63,686 bases of DNA from the NCBI RefSeq assembly GCF_001580025.1, contig NZ_LSZO01000188.1:1-63686 (forward strand). Direction: 5' to 3'. The position numbers and the translations under genes are program-made. Below, piece by piece: positions 22,162-29,992 of this stretch. Under the pieces are notes generated by a model, which made no database searches, was not told the origin of the DNA, and saw nothing but the letters and a program-made list of their open reading frames with translations. Position 1 is the first letter of the stretch; every line of letters begins with the position of its first letter. Source of the stretch: Ventosimonas gracilis. GTDB taxonomy: Bacteria > Pseudomonadota > Gammaproteobacteria > Pseudomonadales > Pseudomonadaceae.

Positions 22162-23084
22162 TGTCGTACAGCCGCTTGGTATTCGCTATCCAGTCGCGCG
22201 ATCAGTGCTTCTACCGAAGGAATATCACTGATGCTGCCTGCACCGTGACCGGCAGACCAAATGTTCTTCCAGCTTTTGGCTTCCTCGCTGCTGAACTCCT
22301 GTGCGGGTTTGTGTACTTCGCCTTTTTTCAGCCGTTCGGTATCGTAACCGGCTTTTTCCAGGCTCTTTTGCATAAAGTTGGCAGGAATGCCGGAAACGGC
22401 AGGAGTATAGACAATGTCACCGGCGCGGGCTTGCAGCAGCATTTGTTTGTAGGCCTCATCGGCATCGCTTTGCTGCGTGGCGATAAAGCGCGTGCCCATA
22501 TAGGCAAGGTCTGCGCCAAGCACTTGCGCGGCGAGAATTTCGCGCCCGTGCCCGAGGCTTCCGGAAAGCAGCAGGGTTTTGTCGAAAAACTCGCGGATTT
22601 CGCGGATTAAGGCAAACGGGCTGAGCGTTCCGGCGTGTCCACCGGCGCCGGCGGCTACGGCTATCAGGCCGTCAACACCGGCTTCGGCGGCTTTTTCGGC
22701 GTGACGGCGGGTGGTTACATCGTGAAACACCAAGCCGCCGTAGCTATGCACGGTATCGACCACTTCTTTGACCGCGCCCAAGCTGGTAATAACGATGGGT
22801 ACGCGCTTTTTTTCGCAGATGGCAAGGTCGCTCGAAACGCGCGGGTTGCCTTTAAACACAATCAGGTTGACCGCAAAAGGCGCGTCATCTTCGGTCAGTG
22901 ATGCTTTGATTTCATCTACCCAATCGCTAAAACCGCTGCTGGTGCGCTGGTTTAGTGCGGGAAAACTGCCGACCACACCGTTTTTGCAGCAAGAAAGCAC
23001 CAATTGAGGCGCAGAAATCAAAAACATGGGAGCTGCGACCAGCGGCAGGCGCAGGCGATGGTTAAGCAAGGCGGGTAAAGACAT
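22146..23084 (-). CDS. Nitronate monooxygenase (2-nitropropane dioxygenase family)
   Basis: The product is 312 residues. This FMN enzyme family oxidises alkyl nitronates, notably propionate-3-nitronate. The TIM-barrel signatures are present: RLPLVAAPMFLISAPQLVL at the start, KNGVVGSFPALNQR, GLIAVAAGAGGHAGTLSPFAL and the flavin phosphate loop SGSLGHGREILAAQVLGADLAYMGTRF. The start at 23084 is preceded by AAGGAATGCTCC. Its 3' end coincides with the right copy of the 24-bp repeat, yet the reading frame is intact. Confidence 0.93.
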   Translation of the reverse strand: MSLPALLNHRLRLPLVAAPMFLISAPQLVLSCCKNGVVGSFPALNQRTSSGFSDWVDEIKASLTEDDAPFAVNLIVFKGNPRVSSDLAICEKKRVPIVITSLGAVKEVVDTVHSYGGLVFHDVTTRRHAEKAAEAGVDGLIAVAAGAGGHAGTLSPFALIREIREFFDKTLLLSGSLGHGREILAAQVLGADLAYMGTRFIATQQSDADEAYKQMLLQARAGDIVYTPAVSGIPANFMQKSLEKAGYDTERLKKGEVHKPAQEFSSEEAKSWKNIWSAGHGAGSISDIPSVEALIARLDSEYQAAVRQVRSH

Positions 23085-23135
23085 GGAGCATTCCTTAAAG
23101 TGGCGGTGTAAAAAGGATAAACCATAGCGCAGTGG

Positions 23136-23621
23136 CTAGAGCTGCGGCAAATAATCGGCAGGAGTCATCTCACCTTGACTGTTAAAGTGCAGATTAGAGC
23201 CAAACAGCCAACCGGTTTTTATTTTGCCTTGCAAACGATAATGCAGCGGGTTTTGTGGGTTTTTTAGCGCGGCGGTCAAGGGTTTTATATGCTGCCAGAT
23301 ATTGGTATGCAGCGGTACTTCAATAAGACGTGAATTGTGCGCGGCAATACTAAACCTTTTATCCAGTTGGCCGTTGCCTATTTCCAGATTGTTTAACCAA
23401 AGCTGATAACTGAAACGGTGCAGGGCAAGTGTAAGGTCATTGGGATTATCCACTTGCAGATGCAAAATAAATTTTTGTTCGAGCAGTTTGATTTCTTCGA
23501 CTTCAATATTAACCAGCCGAATCTGCGGCGTTTTAAGATCTTCCGTCGTGTGGCAGCCACTTATCATCAACAACAGAAATAAGCTAACGGTGGTAAAAAA
23601 ACGTTGATTTAATCCAAACAT
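23136..23621 (-). CDS. LEA14-like (WHy domain) lipoprotein
   Basis: The product is 161 residues. A signal peptide with a lipobox (LLLMISGC, Cys at about residue 23) targets it to the envelope. The rest matches the LEA type 2/WHy beta-sandwich: LVNIEVEEIKLLEQKFILHLQ, VDNPNDLTLALHRFSYQLWL, NGQLDKRFSIAAHNSRLIEVP. Such proteins are linked with stress tolerance but have no defined reaction. It lies 51 bases upstream of the nitronate monooxygenase gene on the same strand. It is somewhat AT-richer than its neighbours. Confidence 0.85.
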   Translation of the reverse strand: MFGLNQRFFTTVSLFLLLMISGCHTTEDLKTPQIRLVNIEVEEIKLLEQKFILHLQVDNPNDLTLALHRFSYQLWLNNLEIGNGQLDKRFSIAAHNSRLIEVPLHTNIWQHIKPLTAALKNPQNPLHYRLQGKIKTGWLFGSNLHFNSQGEMTPADYLPQL

Positions 23622-23716
23622 GGCAAACTCCCATCGGTTGTTGCTGGCTTAAAAACTACCTTTTTTTGGGGCGGGTCGATTATAGCGGCAATGATTTATC
23701 AGAGTTGCGCGTAAGA

Positions 23717-23869
23717 CCTCGCTCTTCAGAGGCTGTCGCGAAATGCTCCGCTACCTGATTTTTGCTACGGATTTGTTTAGTTTATATCAATAAAATCACG
23801 TGGTTAAAATTTAAATTCAGAATAAAATGAGTTCTCTGTCCCTTTTGCGACAGCCTCTTCAGGGCGAGG
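23717..23869. repeat. IS605-type hairpin split by an insertion
   Basis: CCTCGC (23717-23722) and GCGAGG (23864-23869) would pair around a loop of about seven bases if the segment 23730-23856 were removed, giving CCTCGC-TCTTCAGG-GCGAGG followed by ATGG. This resembles the right-end hairpin of the nearby tnpB element, whose stem is also followed by GGATG. The hairpin was apparently split by the MITE-like insertion described separately. Confidence 0.5.
23728..23858. mobile_element. MITE-like element with inverted termini and target duplication
   Basis: A 12-bp perfect inverted repeat (AGAGGCTGTCGC at 23728-23739, its complement at 23847-23858), extended by AAA/TTT with one mismatch, bounds an AT-rich core of about 107 bases without a reading frame. 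The eight bases CTCTTCAG occur at both outer edges (23722-23729 and 23855-23862), partly overlapping the inverted repeat, as for a target-site duplication of six to eight bases. It has no transposase and would depend on one elsewhere. The GAGGCTGTCGCAAAA-like tips resemble ends of IS5/IS1182-type elements (from memory, not checked). Confidence 0.65.
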
Positions 23870-23938
23870 ATGGATAGCGCGGACGGCGTAGCCGTCCTTG
23901 CTGCGTAGCTCATCGGTGTTGTTTTTCATAGATCGACC

Positions 23939-23944
23939 TATACT
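23939..23944 (+). promoter_or_regulatory. -10 box of tnpB
   Basis: TATACT lies seven bases before the tnpB ATG, so transcripts would be nearly leaderless, as is common for this element group. No clear -35 box is visible. Confidence 0.4.
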
Positions 23945-23951
23945 GCCAAGC

Positions 23952-25196
23952 ATGCAACGTCTGCAAGCCTACCAATACGAACTGATACCGGATGGGCAGC
24001 AAAAGCGCGATATGAACCGCTTTGCCGGTTCGTGCCGGTTTGTCTATAACAAAGCGCTGGCTTTGCAAAAGGAGCGCTACGAGGCCGATAAGCAAACGCG
24101 GTTCAGCTATACGATGCTGGCAAATCGGCTACCTGCGTGGAAGCGCGAGCTTGCCTGGTTGAAGTGCTCGCCTGCGCAGACTTTGCAGCAATCGCTCAAA
24201 GACCTGGAACGGGCGTATGCCAACTTCTTTGCCAAACGGGCGGAATTTCCCCGCTTCAAAAGGAAAGGCGTGCGCGACAGCTTCCGCTATCCGCAGCCGC
24301 AGCAAATCAAGCTCGATGAAGCGAATAGCCGGATATTTCTACCCAAACTGGGCTGGCTGCGCTATCGCAATAGCCGCAACATTCAAGGTGTGCTGCGCAA
24401 TGTCACGGTATCGCGGCGGGCGGGCAAGTGGTTTGTGTCGATACAGACCCAGCGGGAAGTGGAACAACCCTTGCGCGAAACCACCAGCGCTATTGGCATT
24501 GATCTTGGCATTGCCCGTTTTGCTACGCTCTCGGACGGTCGTTACCTCGCACCGCTCAACAGCTTCAAGCGGCATGAAACGGCGCTACGCAAAGCGCAGC
24601 AGTCATTGAGCCGAAAGGAGAAATTCAGTAATAATTGGTGGAAGGCCGCACGCAAAGTTCAGCGTTTGAACGCACGCATCCGTAACACCCGTCACGACTA
24701 CCTGCACAAAGCCACAAGCACGATCAGCAAAAACCACGCGGTCGTGTGTATTGAGGATTTGCAGGTACGCAATATGTCGAAATCAGCGGCGGGGACAAGC
24801 GAAGCGCTTGGGCGTAATGTCCGTGCCAAGTCTGGCCTGAACAAAGCCATACTCGACCAAGGCTGGTTCGAGTTTCGGCGGCAGTTGCAATACAAGCTGG
24901 ACTGGAACGGCGGCATACTGGTAGCGGTGCCACCGCAAAACACCAGCCGGACCTGTCCCGTATGCGGGCATGTATCGAAAGACAACCGCCAATGCCAAGC
25001 GCATTTCGCGTGTATCGAATGCGGCTACGAAAACAACGCCGACATGGTCGGTGCGATCAATATATTAAGGGCAGGACATGCCCGGTTCGCCTGTGAAGTG
25101 AATCCTGAAGTAGGGGATCAGCAGCAGGAACCCGCCGAGGTGATTCAGCAAAGCGACAACGCTTCGCTGGACGCGGTAGGAATCCCTTTGCTTTAG
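23952..25196 (+). CDS. tnpB: TnpB, RNA-guided endonuclease of an IS605-type element
   Basis: The product is 414 residues. TnpB uses an omega RNA made from the element's right end to cut DNA; it is the ancestor of Cas12. The RuvC catalytic set is intact: Asp184 (IGIDLGI), Glu268 (VVCIEDLQVRNM) and Asp364 (NADMVGAINIL). The zinc ribbon is CPVC (335-338) with CIEC (354-357). The N-terminal helix-turn-helix part is MQRLQAYQYELIPDGQQ with NRFAGSCRFVYNKAL. I chose the ATG at 23952, which gives the usual family N-terminus; upstream in-frame starts run into the left-end hairpin. The stop TAG lies in the loop of the right-end hairpin. Confidence 0.95.
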   Translation: MQRLQAYQYELIPDGQQKRDMNRFAGSCRFVYNKALALQKERYEADKQTRFSYTMLANRLPAWKRELAWLKCSPAQTLQQSLKDLERAYANFFAKRAEFPRFKRKGVRDSFRYPQPQQIKLDEANSRIFLPKLGWLRYRNSRNIQGVLRNVTVSRRAGKWFVSIQTQREVEQPLRETTSAIGIDLGIARFATLSDGRYLAPLNSFKRHETALRKAQQSLSRKEKFSNNWWKAARKVQRLNARIRNTRHDYLHKATSTISKNHAVVCIEDLQVRNMSKSAAGTSEALGRNVRAKSGLNKAILDQGWFEFRRQLQYKLDWNGGILVAVPPQNTSRTCPVCGHVSKDNRQCQAHFACIECGYENNADMVGAINILRAGHARFACEVNPEVGDQQQEPAEVIQQSDNASLDAVGIPLL

Positions 25197-25208
25197 CAAG
25201 GGAGGATG

Positions 25209-26108
25209 TCAATGCTGGCTCCAATCTTGCGCTCGTTGAATAAAGTGCTGCAATGCGCCGGTGATGATTTTTTGTCGGTGTATCACTAAAAAACATTGCC
25301 TGCGCAGCGGCGGTAATGGGGTATTGAGTTTCACGAGCTGTCCTTGCTGCAACGCGTTTTGCACCACCCAATGGGATAGGCAGGCCAGTCCCAGTCCTTG
25401 CGCGGCGGCATTCAAGAGCGCCTCAGAACTGCCCAGCTCGATACAGTGCCGGTACTGCCCAAGGTGCGCCAGCAACAGTTGGTCGGTCATCTCGCGCGTG
25501 CCGGAACCTGGCTCGCGCAGCAGCCAGACGGCCTCGCGCAGGGTATCGATATTCAGTGGCGTATTGAGCTTGATAAAGTTCGGCGCGGCGACCAGCACGA
25601 GTTCATCGGCGAGCCAAGGCGTGGCTTGTAACTCGCTGTAGTGCGAGGGCCCCTCAATCAGCCCGATATCCAGTTCAAAAGCCGCCAGCGCCGCGCAGAT
25701 GCTTTCACTGTTGCCGATTTGCACGCGCAGCAGCGGTTTGCCGCTGTGCGGCTGTGCGGGCAGCAGGCTGCGCAAAAAGCGCGGCAGGATATGGTTGCCG
25801 ATGGTGCTGCTCGCACCGATACGCAGTGAACGGGTATCGCTGTCGTTTGCCATCTGCTCGATGCTGGCCGCGCCGTCGAGCAGCGCTTCGGCGCGCGCCA
25901 GCAAGGCGAGGCCGTTGTCGTTAAGCAGCAGGCGCTTGCCCACGCGGTCAAACAACAAAAGCCCCAGCAGGCGCTCCAACTCGCTCAGCGCGGCGCTGGT
26001 CGCCGATTGCGAAAGTGCCGTTGCTTGCGCCGCACCCGAGGTGCTGCCTTGCCGGGCGACGGCGACAAAGCTCTGTAGCTGACGTAGTGTCAAGCGTAAT
26101 CGGGACAT
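25209..26108 (-). CDS. LysR-family regulator, YeiE-like
   Basis: The product is 299 residues from the ATG at 26108. The N-terminal winged helix-turn-helix is LRLTLRQLQSFVAVARQGST with ALSQSATSAALSELERLLG, and a periplasmic-binding-like effector domain follows. It is divergent from a YeiH-like exporter, the same pairing as E. coli yeiE-yeiH, so it probably controls that gene. Its stop codon TGA (25211-25209) lies inside the TCAA right-end tetranucleotide of the tnpB element, so the last residues may have been changed by the insertion. The total length is still normal for the family. Confidence 0.88.
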   Translation of the reverse strand: MSRLRLTLRQLQSFVAVARQGSTSGAAQATALSQSATSAALSELERLLGLLLFDRVGKRLLLNDNGLALLARAEALLDGAASIEQMANDSDTRSLRIGASSTIGNHILPRFLRSLLPAQPHSGKPLLRVQIGNSESICAALAAFELDIGLIEGPSHYSELQATPWLADELVLVAAPNFIKLNTPLNIDTLREAVWLLREPGSGTREMTDQLLLAHLGQYRHCIELGSSEALLNAAAQGLGLACLSHWVVQNALQQGQLVKLNTPLPPLRRQCFLVIHRQKIITGALQHFIQRAQDWSQH

Positions 26109-26185
26109 TGCCTTACCTGTTTTACCTATTGGTTTTACAAAAATAATCCGTTGGACAGATAACAAGGCTCCCTTTTAGCATATTT

Positions 26186-26204
26186 CTGTTCTTAATATGA
26201 ACAG
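26186..26204. promoter_or_regulatory. Candidate operator between lysR and yeiH
   Basis: The inverted repeat CTGTTC-TTAATAT-GAACAG sits 12 bases before the yeiH-like start in the 108-base divergent promoter region. Its size and dyad symmetry fit a LysR-type or other dimeric regulator site. Confidence 0.45.
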
Positions 26205-26216
26205 GATGCGCGGGAC

Positions 26217-27236
26217 ATGCGTCGTTTATCCGTTTCGTTTCATTGGTGGGCTGGATTGGTTTTTTGCGGCTGTTTGGCCGGGATCGCGGCGCTGATTGGG
26301 CAAATCCCGTGGTTTGCCGCACACGGCTTGGCGGCATTGACACTGGCGATCTTGTTCGGTCTGCTGGCGGGCAATCTGCTGCCGGGTGCTTGGCATGCGC
26401 CGCTTGGGGCCGGTATTCAATTTGCCCGCCATTGGCTGTTACGGGCGGGCGTGGTGCTGTACGGCGTGCGGCTTTCGCTGCAGGATATCGGCCAAGTCGG
26501 CTTGAGTGGGTTGCTGCTGGATGTGCTGATGCTGCTTTCGACCTTTTTACTCGCCTGTTGGCTGGGGATTCGCTGGCTCAAACTCGATGCTGAAAGCAGC
26601 CTGCTGATTGGCATCGGCAGTGCCATTTGCGGCGCGGCGGCGATTATGGCGGCGCAGCCTGTGATTCGCGCGCGCAGCGAGCAAGTCACCGTGGCAATCG
26701 CGACTGTGGTGCTGTTCGGCACGCTTTCGACCTTGCTTTATCCCTTGCTCTATAAGCTTTATGGGGACTTTTTTGCTAGCACGGCGGGATTTGGTCTTTA
26801 TATTGGCGCGACCGTGCATGAAGTGGCGCAAGTGTTGGCGACGGCACAGAGTATCGGGCGCGAAACGGCAGACGTGGCGCTGATTGGCAAAATGCTGCGG
26901 GTGATGCTGCTCGCACCTTTTCTGCTGGCGCTGTCGTTTTACTTCTCGCGCGGCGGTTCAGACGAGAAGCGACCCATCAAACTGCCCGGTTTTGCCTTGG
27001 CTTTTATCGCCGTGGTGCTGGTTAATTCAGTCATTACCCTGCCGACTGCCGTACTGCATGCAGTTAACACGCTTGATACCCTATTGCTTGGCATGGCAAT
27101 GGCGGCGCTGGGCTTTGCCAGCCCATTGCGCCTGTTGTGGCGCTCTGGCAGCAAGCCGTTTTGCTTGGCGCTACTGCTATTGATCTGGCTGATGGGCGGC
27201 GGGATGCTGCTGTACGGCATTCTTGGCCTGCTGTAA
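26217..27236 (+). CDS. YeiH-family (UPF0324) putative sulfate/sulfite exporter
   Basis: The product is 339 residues with about ten membrane segments. Family signatures include LLRAGVVLYGVRLSLQDIG, ESSLLIGIGSAICGAAAIMA, and the YIGATVHEVAQVLATAQSIG block, which are characteristic of the conserved-hypothetical-698/YeiH proteins. Relatives are annotated as sulfate exporters, and the E. coli regulator YeiE has been linked with sulfite; the substrate here is not proven. It is transcribed away from the LysR gene. Downstream it converges with the betaine-binding protein gene, with a GC-rich hairpin in between. Confidence 0.88.
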   Translation: MRRLSVSFHWWAGLVFCGCLAGIAALIGQIPWFAAHGLAALTLAILFGLLAGNLLPGAWHAPLGAGIQFARHWLLRAGVVLYGVRLSLQDIGQVGLSGLLLDVLMLLSTFLLACWLGIRWLKLDAESSLLIGIGSAICGAAAIMAAQPVIRARSEQVTVAIATVVLFGTLSTLLYPLLYKLYGDFFASTAGFGLYIGATVHEVAQVLATAQSIGRETADVALIGKMLRVMLLAPFLLALSFYFSRGGSDEKRPIKLPGFALAFIAVVLVNSVITLPTAVLHAVNTLDTLLLGMAMAALGFASPLRLLWRSGSKPFCLALLLLIWLMGGGMLLYGILGLL

Positions 27237-27242
27237 GCAGAC

Positions 27243-27266
27243 ATCCCGCGGGAGAGGGGCGGGTGG
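27243..27266. terminator. GC-rich hairpin between convergent yeiH-like and betaine-binding genes
   Basis: CCCGC...GCGGG surrounds GGGAGAGG and is followed by TGGTTTTATT on the plus strand. It may terminate the yeiH-like gene and belongs to the REP-like GAGAGGG sequences seen elsewhere in the window. Confidence 0.4.
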
Positions 27267-27268
27267 TT

Positions 27269-28123
27269 TTATTGCAGCCAGTTGTTCACTTGGTCTGCGT
27301 GCTGGTTTACCCAGTCTTTGGCGGCTTGTTCCGGTTTTGCGCCTTCGGTGATGGAAAGCATGACCGCACCCACATCCGCTGCGCCCCAAGAGAGTTTTTT
27401 CAGGAAGGCGTGGGCATCGGGGGCTTTTTCGGCGAGGCTGGGATGGACGAAGGTGTCGATATGTTCGGCCTGCCCGTAAACGCCTTTGGGGTCGTCCAAA
27501 AAGCGCAATGACCAGCGGGCAAACATCCAGTGTGGAATCCAGCCGGTGACGACCACCGGTTTTTTCGCGCGGATGGCGCGGTCCAGCGCGGTTGCCATGC
27601 CGCTGCCAGAGGAGGGCATGAGTTTTAGCTTAAGGTCGTATTCTTTAATGGCATCTTCGGTGCGGCGCATAATGCCCGCGCCTGCGTCGATACCGGTAAT
27701 CACGCCGTTAAAGTCTTTGGCATGGGCATTGAGGTCTTCGATGCTGTTAACGCCCTCCACATAGTCGGGGATGACCAGGCCGATTTTGGCATCGACATAA
27801 TTGCTGGCTAAAATCTCGACCTTATCGCCCAATTTGGCCGAATACTCGCCGTGGGTCACGGGCATCCAGGCGGACAGCGATATATCCAGATCACCACGCG
27901 CAACGCCTTGCCACATCAGCGCCGGTTCCACCGGTTTCATCTCGACCGGAAACCCAAGCTTTTCACGCAGGATTTCCGCCGCGACAAAGGACACCGCCAC
28001 GCTGTCATCCCAGTTATTGATATAGCCGATTTTGAGTGTGGGCTTGTCCGCCGCCTGTACGCTTGCACCCATGCTTAAGGCGAGTGCCGCAGCGGTTAGG
28101 GTTTTGATCAAAGGTTGTTTCAT
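27269..28123 (-). CDS. Glycine betaine-type periplasmic binding protein
   Basis: The product is 284 residues. A signal peptide ends at SMGASVQAA (about residue 24). The mature part is an OpuAC-type binding protein: LKIGYINNWDDSVAVSFVAA, GDLDISLSAWMPVTHGEYSA, GAGIMRRTEDAIKEYDL, KKPVVVTGWIPHWMFARW. Tryptophans in these motifs form the aromatic cage for quaternary ammonium compounds. It resembles BetX/CaiX-type accessory binding proteins of Pseudomonas that share one core transporter; the exact substrate (betaine, choline or carnitine) is open. It is the last gene of the operon, 15 bases after the CbcX-like gene. Confidence 0.88.
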   Translation of the reverse strand: MKQPLIKTLTAAALALSMGASVQAADKPTLKIGYINNWDDSVAVSFVAAEILREKLGFPVEMKPVEPALMWQGVARGDLDISLSAWMPVTHGEYSAKLGDKVEILASNYVDAKIGLVIPDYVEGVNSIEDLNAHAKDFNGVITGIDAGAGIMRRTEDAIKEYDLKLKLMPSSGSGMATALDRAIRAKKPVVVTGWIPHWMFARWSLRFLDDPKGVYGQAEHIDTFVHPSLAEKAPDAHAFLKKLSWGAADVGAVMLSITEGAKPEQAAKDWVNQHADQVNNWLQ

Positions 28124-28138
28124 GATGGATGCTCCTTG

Positions 28139-29080
28139 TTAAAGCCCAAGATGTTGTTTTACGGCCGCAAGGCCGTCGCTGCCGTCAAAGGCGGTCACGC
28201 CATCAAGCCAGCGCTCAAGCCAGTCGGGATGGCTGCGCAGCCAGTTGGCTGCGGTGGTGTTCGGGTTTTCTTTTTCGAGGATTTTTTCCATCAGCTCGCT
28301 TTCTACGCCGACGGTAAATTGCAGGTTGTTTAAAAATTTGCCGATATTCGGGCAGCGGCTTTCGTAGTCCGGCGGGATGACCGTCCAGATTTTGGCCGCG
28401 CCAAAATCCGCGCCAAACAGGGTTTCATCACCGCCATCCAGATAACGGATGTCGAACTGGGTATTCATGGGGTGCGGTTCCCAGCCCAAAAAGACGATAG
28501 GCTCTTGTTTTTTGACCGCGCGCTGTACCTGCACCAGCATTCCCGCCTCGCTGGATTCGACCAGGCTAAAACCCTTGGTATCAAACAGGTTGCGTTTGAT
28601 CATGTCTTCCACCGCGCGGTTGCCGTCGTTGCCGGGTTCAATGGCGTAAATCTTGCTGTTAAGCGCGTCTTTAAAACGCGCGAGGTCCTGGAAGGATTTA
28701 AGCCCGGCATCGTAGGTATAAGCGGGGACGGCGAGGGTGTATTTGGCACCTTCCAGATTGGCTTTTTCCAGCACCTTGACGGTGCCGCGCTGTAAAAACG
28801 GCTCAATCATCTCGTCCATCGTCGGCATCCAATAGCCTAAAAAGACATCAATGCTTTTATTGCCCACACCGGCAAAGGCAATGGGTACCGAGGCGAGGGT
28901 TTTGCTGGGTTTATAGCCCAAGCCTTCAGTAATCACGGCGGCAATGCCCGTGGTGGCGGCAATATCCGCCCAGCCCACTTCGGCAAAGCGGATGCTTTGG
29001 CAGGAGGCCGGTTCCGCCGCGGTGGCCGTGCCGGTGAATAACAACGCCAGTAGCGCGCTGTGTTTGATTATTGTTTTCAT
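28139..29080 (-). CDS. cbcX: Choline-type periplasmic binding protein (CbcX/ChoX-like)
   Basis: The product is 313 residues with a signal peptide ending TGTATAAEP. The binding domain shows FAEVGWADIAATTGIAAVITEGLGY, VFLGYWMPTMDEMIEPFL, and FLGWEPHPMNTQFDIRYLDG, which match choline-binding ChoX/CbcX proteins, with Trp and Tyr residues expected to box the trimethylammonium group. It lies 15 bases downstream of the permease gene and 15 bases upstream of a second binding protein gene. In Pseudomonas the homologue is usually the first cbc gene; here it follows the ATPase and permease. Confidence 0.9.
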   Translation of the reverse strand: MKTIIKHSALLALLFTGTATAAEPASCQSIRFAEVGWADIAATTGIAAVITEGLGYKPSKTLASVPIAFAGVGNKSIDVFLGYWMPTMDEMIEPFLQRGTVKVLEKANLEGAKYTLAVPAYTYDAGLKSFQDLARFKDALNSKIYAIEPGNDGNRAVEDMIKRNLFDTKGFSLVESSEAGMLVQVQRAVKKQEPIVFLGWEPHPMNTQFDIRYLDGGDETLFGADFGAAKIWTVIPPDYESRCPNIGKFLNNLQFTVGVESELMEKILEKENPNTTAANWLRSHPDWLERWLDGVTAFDGSDGLAAVKQHLGL

Positions 29081-29095
29081 AGGGGTTTTCCTTTT

Positions 29096-29992
29096 TTATG
29101 AGTGCGAGCTTTGCGCAGGGGATGGCGCGCTTTGCATGCGGCTAAACAGCCGGCTGAAGAAGCTGGTACCTGGCTGCGGCGTGCCGAAACTTTCGGTGAT
29201 GCGGTCGAGAATAATGGCGAGCAGCACGACCGCCATGCCGCTTTCAAAGCCAAGCCCCACGTCGAGGCGCTGGATGCTGGCGAGCACTTCGTTACCCAAT
29301 CCGCCTGCGCCGACCATCGAGGCAATGATGACCATCGACAGCGCCATCATCAGCGTTTGGTTAACGCCTGCCATAATCGACGGCAGCGCGTTGGGAAGCT
29401 GTACTTTCATCAGCAGTTGCAGGGCGTTGCAGCCGAAGGATTGTCCGGCTTCGACGATTTCTTTATTGACTTGACGAATGCCCAAACTGGTCAGGCGCAC
29501 CGCAGGCGGCATGGCGAATACGACGGTTGCGATAATGCCGGGTACGCGGCCAAGGCCAAAGAACATCGCCGCCGGTATCAGGTAGACGAAGGCGGGCATG
29601 GTCTGCATAAAGTCCAGCATGGGGCGAATCACAGTGGCCACGCGCTCGCTGCGTCCGGCCCAAATCCCAAGCGGGATACCCAGCAGCAGGCTGATTAAGG
29701 TCGAAGAAAAAGTCAGCCCCAAAGTGACCACGGTTTGCGGCCAAAATTCGGTCAGCACGATGGTGCTCAGCGCCGCTGCGGTAAACAGGGCAAAGCCCGC
29801 GCCGACTCGCCATAGCGCGAGCAGGGCAAATAGCGTGACCATCAGCCAGGCGGGCGGCCACATCAAGAGCTGTTCGACGGTGCCGGAAAAGCCGTTAATC
29901 AAGCCGCCGAACCAATCAAAGGCCGCGCCGTGGTTTTCTTGCAGATATTCGACAAAATGGTTGACCCACTGGCCTATATCCCATTTTTTCAT
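29096..29992 (-). CDS. cbcW: Choline/betaine ABC transporter permease (CbcW/ProW-like)
   Basis: The product is 298 residues. A short polar N-terminus precedes about six membrane segments. The ABC permease EAA loop is recognisable at IVEAGQSFGCNALQLLMKVQLPNALPSIMAGVNQ, where the ATPase docks. Upstream MQTMPAFVYLIPAAMFFGLG is the conserved ProW-type block. The gene start overlaps the end of the ATPase gene by four bases (ATGA), so the two are translationally coupled. It forms the membrane channel for quaternary amine import. Confidence 0.92.
   Translation of the reverse strand: MKKWDIGQWVNHFVEYLQENHGAAFDWFGGLINGFSGTVEQLLMWPPAWLMVTLFALLALWRVGAGFALFTAAALSTIVLTEFWPQTVVTLGLTFSSTLISLLLGIPLGIWAGRSERVATVIRPMLDFMQTMPAFVYLIPAAMFFGLGRVPGIIATVVFAMPPAVRLTSLGIRQVNKEIVEAGQSFGCNALQLLMKVQLPNALPSIMAGVNQTLMMALSMVIIASMVGAGGLGNEVLASIQRLDVGLGFESGMAVVLLAIILDRITESFGTPQPGTSFFSRLFSRMQSAPSPAQSSHS

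Larger units (their letters stand above)
23870..25212 (+). mobile_element. IS200/IS605-type element carrying only tnpB (IS1341 group)
   Basis: The element consists of tnpB with subterminal hairpins and no tnpA. On the left a hairpin GGACGGC-GTA-GCCGTCC (23881-23897) precedes tnpB. On the right a hairpin formed by TCCCTT...AAGGGA (25183-25203) overlaps the tnpB stop and is followed by GGATGTCAA, a typical right end with a TCAA cleavage tetranucleotide at 25209-25212. The left boundary is not certain. The right end overlaps the stop codon of the convergent LysR gene. Without tnpA it can move only with help from another element. Confidence 0.75.

Noticed and set aside
23898-23951. 18-codon N-terminal extension of tnpB
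   Set aside because: The family N-terminus starts at 23952, and the extension overlaps the left-end hairpin and the promoter.
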